Of a stretch of DNA of 5,011 bases, positions 1 to 5,011 are shown one piece after another. Position 1 is the stretch's first letter, and each line of letters opens with the position of its first letter. Below the pieces are notes generated by a model. That model searched no databases and was not told where the DNA came from. It saw only the letters and a program-made list of their open reading frames with translations. Source of the stretch: Pseudomonadota bacterium (GTDB taxonomy: Bacteria > Pseudomonadota > Gammaproteobacteria > Legionellales > Legionellaceae); contig JAKBCM010000099.1 of NCBI GenBank assembly GCA_021807845.1, forward strand, positions 1 through 5,011, given 5' to 3'. Made by a program: the position numbers and the translations under genes.

Positions 1-1147
1 GCATTGGGGATGGGCACTTCTATTTTGGGTAGCCATGTCTTATGGCTTGGTATTAAAAGGGGTGACTCCTTTGGTGGGCGTGTTATCCGTTTTGACACTT
101 TGTTTTGTTGAGAGAGATGTTTCTTGGTTGCGCGGCTTATCTATTCTTCCCGGCAGTGTGTTATTTGTTGTTCTCGCACTCGCTTGGCTCATTCCAGTGG
201 ATAGAGCTGAGCATAGTAATTATCTGTTACAAATGTTTCATAAAGATCTGCTTCCTAAATTACAAGGATCGCATGAGTCACATGGTAAGCCGCCTTTTTT
301 CCATTTGTTGATTTTCCCAGTTACATTTTGGCCTGCTTCCATGTTTTTATGGCAAGGAGCGGCTTTTGCCATCAATAAACACCAGCAACGGGTGGTACGG
401 TTTTTATTGGCATGGATTTTGCCCACTTGGATTTTTTTTGAAATCATGCCCACCAAGTTACCGCAATATGTGTTACCTACTTTTCCAGCTATAGCACTGC
501 TTTGCGCACTAGGGATTGAAGATACCCTGCGGTTTGTAAAACCCAGAGTCATGCTTTGGATTTTGCAATTGCTTTGGGGCTTGTTGTCTATAGGGATAGG
601 AATTCTTTTGGGGTTTCTTTCTTATCTTTTGATTCATGACATAACCGCTACGGGCATATGTTTGTTTCTAGGCGTCTTATTGGCCAGTATCGTTTGTCTT
701 TACTACTGCCGAAGGGGGGATTATCAAAGAGCATGTGTTATGGTCTTGTTAACGTCCATCCTCACTTTTCCATTGTTTTACAGCGTTGTTTTACCACAAT
801 TAAAGCCTTTATGGGTGTCTAGAAATGTGGCACAGCTGATTCCTGAACAAGAGCTTTCTCCTCAGAAACCTTTATTGGCTGTGGGTTATGCTGAACCTAG
901 TTTGGTCTTTTATTTGAACACCAAAAATGTGTTGTTTATGGACAATATGATGGCTGTAAAATATCTTAAAAAACATCCATCCAGTTTGGTTTTGGTGAGT
1001 CGACCCATTGAAAAACAGATGAAATATGATCTTGATCATTTCAGTGTAATCGCTACTATTGATGGGTTTAACTATAGTTCTGGACGATGGATAGAGCTTA
1101 TTTTGGCCGATCCAAGCAAAGAGGGGTATCAACATGACATCTTTTGA
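1..1147 (+). CDS. ArnT-like GT39 (PMT-family) polyprenyl-phosphate-sugar glycosyltransferase, 5' partial
   Basis: This is the C-terminal 381 residues of an integral-membrane GT-C glycosyltransferase. The reading frame is open to the window edge (first full codon at 2), so the Met codon at 35 is internal and not the start. Family members of about 550 residues transfer a sugar from a polyprenyl phosphate carrier to lipid A or another surface acceptor on the periplasmic side. Visible family signatures (in-window residue numbers) are LVLKG at 16-20, HGKPPFFHL at 94-102, FPVTFWPAS at 105-113 and MPTKLPQYVLP at 149-159. Several hydrophobic helices follow to about residue 265. The last ~110 residues form a more polar, probably periplasmic domain containing GYAEPSLVFYLNT (295-307). 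The acidic catalytic loop expected near the N-terminus lies outside the window, so activity cannot be judged. It overlaps the phosphatase gene by 14 bases. The family call is firm, but the sugar and acceptor are unknown. Confidence 0.9.
   Translation, partial: HWGWALLFWVAMSYGLVLKGVTPLVGVLSVLTLCFVERDVSWLRGLSILPGSVLFVVLALAWLIPVDRAEHSNYLLQMFHKDLLPKLQGSHESHGKPPFFHLLIFPVTFWPASMFLWQGAAFAINKHQQRVVRFLLAWILPTWIFFEIMPTKLPQYVLPTFPAIALLCALGIEDTLRFVKPRVMLWILQLLWGLLSIGIGILLGFLSYLLIHDITATGICLFLGVLLASIVCLYYCRRGDYQRACVMVLLTSILTFPLFYSVVLPQLKPLWVSRNVAQLIPEQELSPQKPLLAVGYAEPSLVFYLNTKNVLFMDNMMAVKYLKKHPSSLVLVSRPIEKQMKYDLDHFSVIATIDGFNYSSGRWIELILADPSKEGYQHDIF
1121..1126 (+). promoter_or_regulatory. Strong ribosome binding site of the PAP2 gene
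   Basis: GAGGGG lies 7 bases before the ATG at 1134, inside the last codons of the upstream glycosyltransferase. It fixes the phosphatase start at 1134 and implies coupled translation across the 14-base gene overlap. Confidence 0.65.
1127..1137 (+). repeat. Gene-junction repeat, copy 1 (TATCAACATGA)
   Basis: These eleven bases span the start codon of the PAP2 gene within the end of the glycosyltransferase gene. An identical copy sits at 2557-2567, at the equivalent overlap of the GT2 and LABN genes. In both places it encodes Tyr-Gln-His near the C-terminus of the upstream protein and supplies the ATG of the downstream one. Confidence 0.6.
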
Positions 1148-1775
1148 GCGGCTATTTGCCTTAATGATCAAACCTTGGTTAATTATGGTCTCTATGGCAT
1201 TGATTATAGTGACTTATTTGTATGTGGATAAACCCACAGCATTTTATCTTCGCGAACTTGATCTGAGAACGCATCTTCCTTTTTTGAATTTATTTACCAA
1301 GCTTGGATTAGGTGGCATTTATCTAATTGGGCTTTTCTTACTTGCGTTATTTTTTCGGTACTATCGACCCAATAGAAAATGTGAGGAGCAAGCTTGGTTT
1401 TTGTGGCTATCGGCCGTTTTGCCAAGCATTACTTGTTTGATTTTTAAAGTGTTCTTAGGACGTGCTAGGCCTGATTTATTGTTTGGTCCTGATCACTTAT
1501 TTGGGTTCTACTGGTTTAAATTGAAAGCCCCTTATTGGTCTTTTCCTTCTGGTCATACCACAACGGTGATGGGGTTTGTCTTTGGTTTGAGTGTGTTATT
1601 TCCAAGGTATTGGTATGCGTTTATTTTCTCAGGTTTGCTTCTTACATCAACGCGAGTTTTATTAACACACCATTATGTGAGTGATCTCTTGATGGCCAGT
1701 TATATTGCTTTATTAGAAGTCGGTTTTTTAACCTGGTGGTTGAGGCGGGAAAAATGGTTGGTGAATGCTTTATAG
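1134..1775 (+). CDS. PAP2-superfamily membrane lipid phosphatase (lipid A or undecaprenyl-pyrophosphate phosphatase type)
   Basis: This 213-residue integral-membrane phosphatase carries all three motifs of the type 2 phosphatidic acid phosphatase family: K105-x6-R112-P113 (KVFLGRARPD), PSGH at 138-141, and R174-x5-H180-x3-D184. The last carries Thr where many members have Ser (TR rather than SR). The PSGH histidine and H180/D184 are the expected catalytic residues, facing the periplasm. Hydrophobic helices are visible at about 13-30, 58-74, 88-104, 143-156, 160-172 and 186-202. Known family roles include lipid A dephosphorylation (LpxE/LpxF type), phosphate transfer to lipid A (LpxT type) and undecaprenyl-pyrophosphate recycling. 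The sequence alone does not decide among them. Its overlap with an ArnT-like transferase and proximity to a polyprenyl-P-sugar synthase favour a lipid A or carrier-lipid substrate. The start at 1134 is supported by a GAGGGG ribosome site. Confidence 0.92.
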   Translation: MTSFERLFALMIKPWLIMVSMALIIVTYLYVDKPTAFYLRELDLRTHLPFLNLFTKLGLGGIYLIGLFLLALFFRYYRPNRKCEEQAWFLWLSAVLPSITCLIFKVFLGRARPDLLFGPDHLFGFYWFKLKAPYWSFPSGHTTTVMGFVFGLSVLFPRYWYAFIFSGLLLTSTRVLLTHHYVSDLLMASYIALLEVGFLTWWLRREKWLVNAL

Positions 1776-1784
1776 GGGTTGAAA

Positions 1785-1815
1785 TTGGCACCTTGATGCC
1801 GAAATGCGATATAAT
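1785..1815 (+). promoter_or_regulatory. Putative sigma70 promoter for the GT2-LABN gene pair
   Basis: A perfect TATAAT lies at 1810-1815. The best -35 candidate is TTGGCA at 1785-1790, with a rather long 19-base spacer. Transcription would begin near 1822, leaving a leader of about 27 bases before the ATG at 1849 and placing the alternative ATG at 1804 upstream of the transcript. It sits in the only sizeable gap (73 bases) of the cassette, which fits a second transcription unit. The call rests on hexamer matching only; a TATAAT can occur by chance in A+T-rich DNA. Confidence 0.4.
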
Positions 1816-1848
1816 GATCCATCACTTGGCCGAAGTAGGTGCAAAGGC

Positions 1849-2574
1849 ATGATTTTTGACATCGATTTATCGATTATTATTCCAGTTTACAATGAAGAAG
1901 ATAATGTTGAATCTTTATATCACGAGATTATGAGCACTTTATCAGACCAGCCTTATCAGTTCGAAGTTATTTTTGTTGATGATGGTAGTACGGATAATAC
2001 CGCGTCTCGGTTGATGACATTAAGTAAATCACATGCGAATTTACGGATTGTTTGTCATAAAAATAATTTTGGTCAAAGTGCGGCTTTGATCTCTGGGGCA
2101 AAAGTAGCACGACATCCTATTCTAGTAACCTTAGATGGTGATGGTCAAAATGATCCTGCGGATATTCCATCCTTGGTCAACCAACTTCATGATTTTTCAA
2201 CCGTTGTGTTAGGAAATCGCAAAAAACGTGATGATAATCAAATGCGTAAGTTATCTTCAAGAGTTGGCAATGGTGTTCGACGCTGGTTGCTTCAAGATGA
2301 TTGCCCTGATACTGGGTGTAGTTTAAAAATATTCCCACGAGATGCATTTCTAGCGTTACCCCATTTTAATCATTTGCATCGGTTTTTACCTGCATTGTTT
2401 AAGCGTGCTGGATTTAAACTGGTGAATGTACCAGTGAATCATCGACCACGTTTGCATGGCACTTCAAAATATGGAGTGATGAATCGTTTATTTGTAGGGA
2501 TCCATGATTTGATTGGTGTGCGTTGGCTCATCAAACGTCCTTGTGATCCGGAGATATATCAACATGAATCTTGA
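1849..2574 (+). CDS. DPM1/ArnC-like GT2 polyprenyl-phosphate sugar transferase
   Basis: This 241-residue family 2 glycosyltransferase is expected to move a sugar from a nucleotide donor to polyprenyl phosphate on the cytosolic face of the inner membrane. Motifs: LSIIIPVYNEEDNVE (7-21), VDDGSTDNT (43-51), the metal-binding DGDGQND (96-102), TGCSLK (155-160), HRFLP (177-181) and the acceptor-side HRPRLHGTSKYG (198-209). Only about 30 residues follow SKYG and none form a convincing membrane pair. This makes it a soluble or peripheral DPM1-like form, unlike ArnC/DpmA types with C-terminal helices. An in-frame ATG at 1804 would add 15 residues (MRYNDPSLGRSRCKG) that do not look like the family and would lie at the promoter -10 box. 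The start at 1849 has AGGTG about 9 bases upstream and gives the usual short lead into the first strand. The gene overlaps the LABN gene by 11 bases. Donor and acceptor are unknown; mannose, galactosamine, aminoarabinose and others are possible. Confidence 0.9.
   Translation: MIFDIDLSIIIPVYNEEDNVESLYHEIMSTLSDQPYQFEVIFVDDGSTDNTASRLMTLSKSHANLRIVCHKNNFGQSAALISGAKVARHPILVTLDGDGQNDPADIPSLVNQLHDFSTVVLGNRKKRDDNQMRKLSSRVGNGVRRWLLQDDCPDTGCSLKIFPRDAFLALPHFNHLHRFLPALFKRAGFKLVNVPVNHRPRLHGTSKYGVMNRLFVGIHDLIGVRWLIKRPCDPEIYQHES
2550..2553 (+). promoter_or_regulatory. Ribosome binding site that decides the LABN gene start
   Basis: GGAG ends 10 bases before the ATG at 2564. An earlier in-frame ATG at 2513 lies deep in the GT2 gene and would add 17 residues with no family resemblance, so 2564 is preferred. 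Confidence 0.5.
2557..2567 (+). repeat. Gene-junction repeat, copy 2 (TATCAACATGA)
   Basis: This is identical to the 11 bases at 1127-1137. It again encodes Tyr-Gln-His at the end of a glycosyltransferase and contains the start codon of the overlapping downstream membrane-protein gene. Confidence 0.6.
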
Positions 2575-2854
2575 TTATGTTTGGCTAAGCATTGGCTTAT
2601 TAGGCCAGGGGATCTTTTCAGCGCGCTTTATTGTGCAATGGTTGGTGAGTGAAAAAGAGAAGAGGAGTATTATTCCTGTAGCATTTTGGTATTTGAGTTT
2701 GCTGGGTGGTGTTACTTTATTACTTTATTCCATCTACAAGCGAGATCCAGTGTTTATCTTAGGTCAATCCACGGGTATTTTGATCTATTCTCGCAATTTA
2801 TACCTCATCCATCGTGAGCGTCTAGCGCGAGTGGAGAAACTACAACGAGTGTAG
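2564..2854 (+). CDS. Small three-helix LABN-domain membrane protein (lipid A biosynthesis N-terminal family)
   Basis: This 96-residue membrane protein matches the LABN family along its whole length: GLLGQGIFSARFIVQWLVSE (11-30), IPVAFWYLSLLGG (37-49), LLLYSIYKRDPVFILGQ (52-68) and GILIYSRNLYLI (71-82). It has three hydrophobic segments and a short basic tail. Databases often name such proteins 'lipid-A-disaccharide synthase N-terminal domain'. It has none of the LpxB catalytic region and should not be called LpxB. Homologues, as I recall, commonly sit next to GT2 and GT39 genes, and the fold is grouped with the MtN3/PQ-loop (SemiSWEET-like) proteins. It overlaps the GT2 gene by 11 bases. Plausible roles, both inferred, are moving polyprenyl-P-sugar across the membrane or anchoring the otherwise soluble GT2 enzyme. 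Family membership is very likely; function is unproven. Confidence 0.88.
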   Translation: MNLDYVWLSIGLLGQGIFSARFIVQWLVSEKEKRSIIPVAFWYLSLLGGVTLLLYSIYKRDPVFILGQSTGILIYSRNLYLIHRERLARVEKLQRV

Positions 2855-2868
2855 GGATGGGATTTCAG

Positions 2869-4047
2869 ATGAGGATTTTTTTTAGTGTGTTGTGTGGGTT
2901 GTTTTTAACGCACGTGTTTGCTCATTCACCCTCCAATGAATGGTATACCAAAGGGCCAAACCAGTCAGTCAACATTACGATGGAATTGTTTCTCACTTCT
3001 ACTTGCCCACACTGCCAAAAAGCAGATGCATTTTTTCAACAGGCAGAAAAAATGATGCCGTGGCTGACGATACATAAGTATGTGATCAATCAAGATAAAG
3101 CTGCCTTAAAAAAATTTTATGAACGCTTGCATGCCGAGCATATCAATGATTTTGCGGTTCCTGCCATGTTTTTTTGTGGCTCAAGATGGAGTGGTTATGG
3201 TGAAGCAAATACCACTGGCAATGTATTGCGTCATGCTTTGACTTATTGTCATCAAAAGATTATTGAACAAGGGAGTTTAACTCCAGAAACCATTAAGGTG
3301 TTACAAAAGTGGGGGAATGCAAGTCAATACCGCATCGATGCGAGTTTAGTTCAGACGCCTATTTTATTGTTGCTTTTTTCAGCGTTAATGGATGGACTTT
3401 CTTCTTGTTCCTTATTTTGTTTTGCCGCGTTTCTTTCTTTTTTATGGGCTTATCCCAAACAGACTCAGTTTCAGCTGAAAGCAGCGATTGTCTTTTTGAT
3501 TTCCTTAGGTTTCGTCCACTATATGCAGCAAACCCATACAGATTTGTATTATCAACTCCTATCGAATCTAAAATGGTTTGAAATTGCAGTGGGAGTATTG
3601 TTGTTACTGGCGACAGTGAATACCTATCGTGAAAAGCAGTCATCGGCAACCTTCACGAATGGATTTTTGATGATTCCTATTGTTTGTTTCACGGTGATTG
3701 CCGTACAAACTGCGCAACAGACTTGCACGTTTAATATGGCATTGATTTATGAGCAATGGATGGAAGAGCAAACCTTTTCATCTGTCTTAAAAGAGACTTA
3801 TATTATTCTTTATCAATTGTTCTATCTCTTACCGTTAGTAATTGTGTTACTTCTATTTTTATGGAGCAAGCGTTTCAAGCGGGTGATAGCGTGTCAGAGA
3901 ATGTTGCAAATTGCGGGATATGCGATTCTATTAACCATAGGGCTCTTATTGATTATTTATCCCAAATGGTTGGCAAATGTTTTTGTCTCTGCTGCGGTTC
4001 TTATTCTTTCTCTGGTTATAGGGAGACGACTCAGTCGGTCTCCTTGA
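2869..4047 (+). CDS. Signal peptide + thioredoxin-fold (CPHC) + CcdA/DsbD-like membrane domain protein
   Basis: This is a 392-residue protein of probable extracytoplasmic thiol-disulfide exchange. A signal peptide (MRIFFSVLCGLFLTHVFA) precedes a thioredoxin-like domain with MELFLTSTCPHC (active cysteines C46 and C49) and a likely cis-proline in AVPAMFFCG (P98). From about residue 164 come six or seven membrane helices. The first contains ALMDGLSSCSLFCF, matching the position of the DGxNPC motif in CcdA/DsbD-type proteins, with C180 as the expected redox cysteine. A second candidate, C286, is in QTCTFNMALIYE. LYQLFYLLPLVIVLLLF resembles the family's YNxxFxxPL helix. Asn-Pro before the first membrane cysteine is replaced by Ser-Ser. 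The expected role is carrying electrons across the inner membrane to its own periplasmic domain; partners are unknown. An in-frame ATG at 2857, two bases after the LABN stop, would add MGFQ. I chose 2869 because GGGA lies 6 bases upstream and the signal peptide then begins normally. The domain architecture is fairly sure, the substrate is not. Confidence 0.75.
   Translation: MRIFFSVLCGLFLTHVFAHSPSNEWYTKGPNQSVNITMELFLTSTCPHCQKADAFFQQAEKMMPWLTIHKYVINQDKAALKKFYERLHAEHINDFAVPAMFFCGSRWSGYGEANTTGNVLRHALTYCHQKIIEQGSLTPETIKVLQKWGNASQYRIDASLVQTPILLLLFSALMDGLSSCSLFCFAAFLSFLWAYPKQTQFQLKAAIVFLISLGFVHYMQQTHTDLYYQLLSNLKWFEIAVGVLLLLATVNTYREKQSSATFTNGFLMIPIVCFTVIAVQTAQQTCTFNMALIYEQWMEEQTFSSVLKETYIILYQLFYLLPLVIVLLLFLWSKRFKRVIACQRMLQIAGYAILLTIGLLLIIYPKWLANVFVSAAVLILSLVIGRRLSRSP
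2876..2883 (+). repeat. T8 homopolymer near the start of the thioredoxin-CcdA gene
   Basis: Eight consecutive T residues fall three codons after the ATG at 2869, encoding part of Ile-Phe-Phe in the signal peptide. A gain or loss of one base would abolish the protein, so the tract could be slippage-prone. Another T8 at 432-439 inside the glycosyltransferase gene suggests such tracts are also simply a result of base composition. Confidence 0.5.
4019..4046 (+). terminator. Hairpin overlapping the stop codon of the thioredoxin-CcdA gene; possible weak terminator
   Basis: GGAGAC (4022-4027) pairs with GTCTCC (4038-4043). GAC (4028-4030) pairs with GTC (4034-4036). This leaves a TCA loop and one bulged G at 4037, and up to three more weak pairs extend the base. 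The 3' arm is followed by TTGATATCTAACC rather than a T run, so it is not a classical intrinsic terminator. It could attenuate read-through into lipA or protect a 3' end, and it could also be a by-product of the coding sequence for RRLSRSP. Confidence 0.35.
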
Positions 4048-4075
4048 TATCTAACCAACAAACATAGGTAGCGTT

Positions 4076-5011
4076 ATGTCTAAGTTGTCAGAAATCCCAG
4101 TCGTCATTGAAAGTGGGCAAAAATATAAAACCCCACAAGGTATTGTTGCGATTAAAGATGGGGTCAAGTCCACAGAAGAGCCTCATCAACGACTAGCCAA
4201 ACCCAAATGGTTAAGAATGGTTAACCATACCACGCCTGAATATCACTATGTTAAAGAACAAGTGAAATCGCATCGTCTTGCAACCGTTTGCGAGGAAGCG
4301 AAGTGCCCCAATATTGCCGAGTGTTGGTCGCATGGAACGGCTACCATTATGTTGATGGGGGCTGTTTGTACGCGTGCTTGTCGTTTTTGTGCGGTCGATA
4401 CTGGGAACCCGCGGGGATGGTTAGATCCTGATGAGCCCAAAAATACGGCTAAAACAGTGGCCTTGATGAATCTCGACTATGTGGTGCTCACTTCTGTGAA
4501 TCGTGATGATCTTCCTGATGGGGGCGCAAAACATTACGCTGAGGCCATATCTGCCATCAAAGATCTGTGTCCAAAAACGAAGATAGAAGCATTAACCCCT
4601 GATTTTCAAGGGAGTGAAAAAGATGTGGCTCTTTTATTGGATAGTGGCGTGGATGTGTTTGCACAAAATATTGAAACCGTTGAGCGTTTAACTCATCCAG
4701 TCAGAGATAATCGTGCAGGTTACCAGCAAACCTTAAAAGTCCTTCAATTTGCAAAAAAATATCGCCCGGATCTTTTCACAAAAACAAGCCTCATGCTGGG
4801 TTTGGGCGAAACCGATGAAGAGATCATCAAAACCATGGATGATTTGCGTGACCATCAAGTAGATATTTTGACACTAGGCCAGTACCTGCAGCCTACGAAA
4901 AATCATTTGCCTATAGAACGTTTTGTCACACCAGAAACCTTCGAGCGCTTACGTGACATCGGTCTTAAAAAAGGGTTTTACGAAGTAGCTTCTGGTCCAT
5001 TGGTGCGATCG
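4076..5011 (+). CDS. lipA: Lipoyl synthase (radical SAM), 3' partial
   Basis: This is the first 312 residues of LipA, which inserts two sulfur atoms at C6 and C8 of octanoyl groups bound to lipoyl domains of 2-oxoacid dehydrogenases and the glycine cleavage H protein. The auxiliary cluster cysteines are C72-x4-C77-x5-C83 ([12 protein letters not shown]). The radical SAM cysteines are C98-x3-C102-x2-C105 (CTRACRFC). Other landmarks are [14 protein letters not shown] (138-151), [10 protein letters not shown] (240-249), [15 protein letters not shown] (265-279) and SGPLVRS (306-312). The window ends inside the C-terminal RSSY motif, whose serine ligates the auxiliary cluster. About 10-20 residues are missing. 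The start at 4076 has AGGT 6 bases upstream and lies 28 bases after the previous stop. At residue 197 there is Gln where the members I recall carry His. lipB, a frequent neighbour, is not upstream. Confidence 0.97.
   Translation, partial: MSKLSEIPVVIESGQKYKTPQGIVAIKDGVKSTEEPHQRLAKPKWLRMVNHTTPEYHYVKEQVKSHRLATVCEEAKCPNIAECWSHGTATIMLMGAVCTRACRFCAVDTGNPRGWLDPDEPKNTAKTVALMNLDYVVLTSVNRDDLPDGGAKHYAEAISAIKDLCPKTKIEALTPDFQGSEKDVALLLDSGVDVFAQNIETVERLTHPVRDNRAGYQQTLKVLQFAKKYRPDLFTKTSLMLGLGETDEEIIKTMDDLRDHQVDILTLGQYLQPTKNHLPIERFVTPETFERLRDIGLKKGFYEVASGPLVRS

Noticed and set aside
35..37. ATG at 35 as the start of the glycosyltransferase
   Set aside because: The frame stays open to the window edge and the preceding codons (HWGWALLFWVA) continue a family-typical membrane helix, so the gene begins upstream of the window.
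238..552. Minus-strand open frame of about 104 codons
   Set aside because: It lies wholly inside the well-supported GT39 gene and its translation shows no recognisable family; the same reasoning rejects the minus-strand frames at 872-1171, 3359-3649 and 4246-4440.
1785..1802. Small inverted repeat TTGGCA/TGCCGA as a terminator after the PAP2 gene
   Set aside because: The stem is about six pairs including a wobble, the loop is six bases, and no T run follows.
1785..1803. TTGGCAC...TGC resembling a sigma54 -24/-12 promoter
   Set aside because: The distance between GG (1787-1788) and GC (1798-1799) is one base short of the required spacing and the TTGC part is poor. A sigma70 reading with TATAAT at 1810 fits better.
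2564..2854. Truncated lpxB pseudogene
   Set aside because: The 96-residue protein is complete for a stand-alone LABN protein, with its own start, stop and coupling to the GT2 gene. Nothing like LpxB catalytic sequence follows it.
3756..4067. Plus-strand open frame overlapping the end of the redox gene
   Set aside because: It is out of frame with a protein that shows clear membrane helices and DsbD-like motifs across this region; it has no ribosome site of note and no family resemblance. The frame at 3309-3581 is rejected for the same reason.

Overview
The window is a dense, single-strand stretch of six plus-strand genes. It looks like a chromosome segment from an A+T-rich Gram-negative bacterium, most plausibly a gammaproteobacterium of the Legionella/Coxiella type. 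I infer this from the envelope lipid-modification genes, a signal-peptide-bearing disulfide-relay protein and the general look of the proteins. Genus-level placement cannot be proven from the sequence. There is no tRNA, rRNA, insertion sequence or CRISPR array, and no gene-free stretch longer than about 75 bases.

Positions 1-2854 hold an envelope glycolipid cassette. It consists of the C-terminal two thirds of an ArnT-like GT-C (family 39) glycosyltransferase, a PAP2-type membrane phosphatase, a soluble DPM1/ArnC-like GT2 enzyme that should charge polyprenyl phosphate with a sugar, and a 96-residue three-helix protein of the 'lipid A biosynthesis N-terminal' (LABN) family. The first two genes overlap by 14 bases and the last two by 11 bases. 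The two overlaps share the same 11-base sequence. The inferred scheme is as follows: GT2 makes polyprenyl-P-sugar in the cytosol, the LABN protein helps anchor the enzyme or move the lipid across the membrane, the GT39 enzyme transfers the sugar to lipid A or another surface acceptor in the periplasm, and the PAP2 enzyme removes a phosphate from lipid A or recycles the carrier.

Between the two gene pairs (1776-1848) lies a perfect TATAAT hexamer with a TTGGCA 19 bases upstream. This suggests an internal promoter and argues that the GT2 gene starts at 1849 rather than 1804.

Positions 2869-4047 encode a secreted or membrane thiol-disulfide protein: a signal peptide, a thioredoxin-fold domain with CPHC, then a CcdA/DsbD-like membrane domain. 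Its usual Asn-Pro-Cys is replaced by Ser-Ser-Cys. A GC-rich hairpin overlaps its stop codon.

Positions 4076-5011 encode lipoyl synthase (lipA), cut by the window edge just inside its conserved C-terminal serine motif.

Nothing here is a clearly undescribed system. The most interesting leads are the role of the LABN protein, the atypical DsbD-like fusion, and a His-to-Gln change in LipA.
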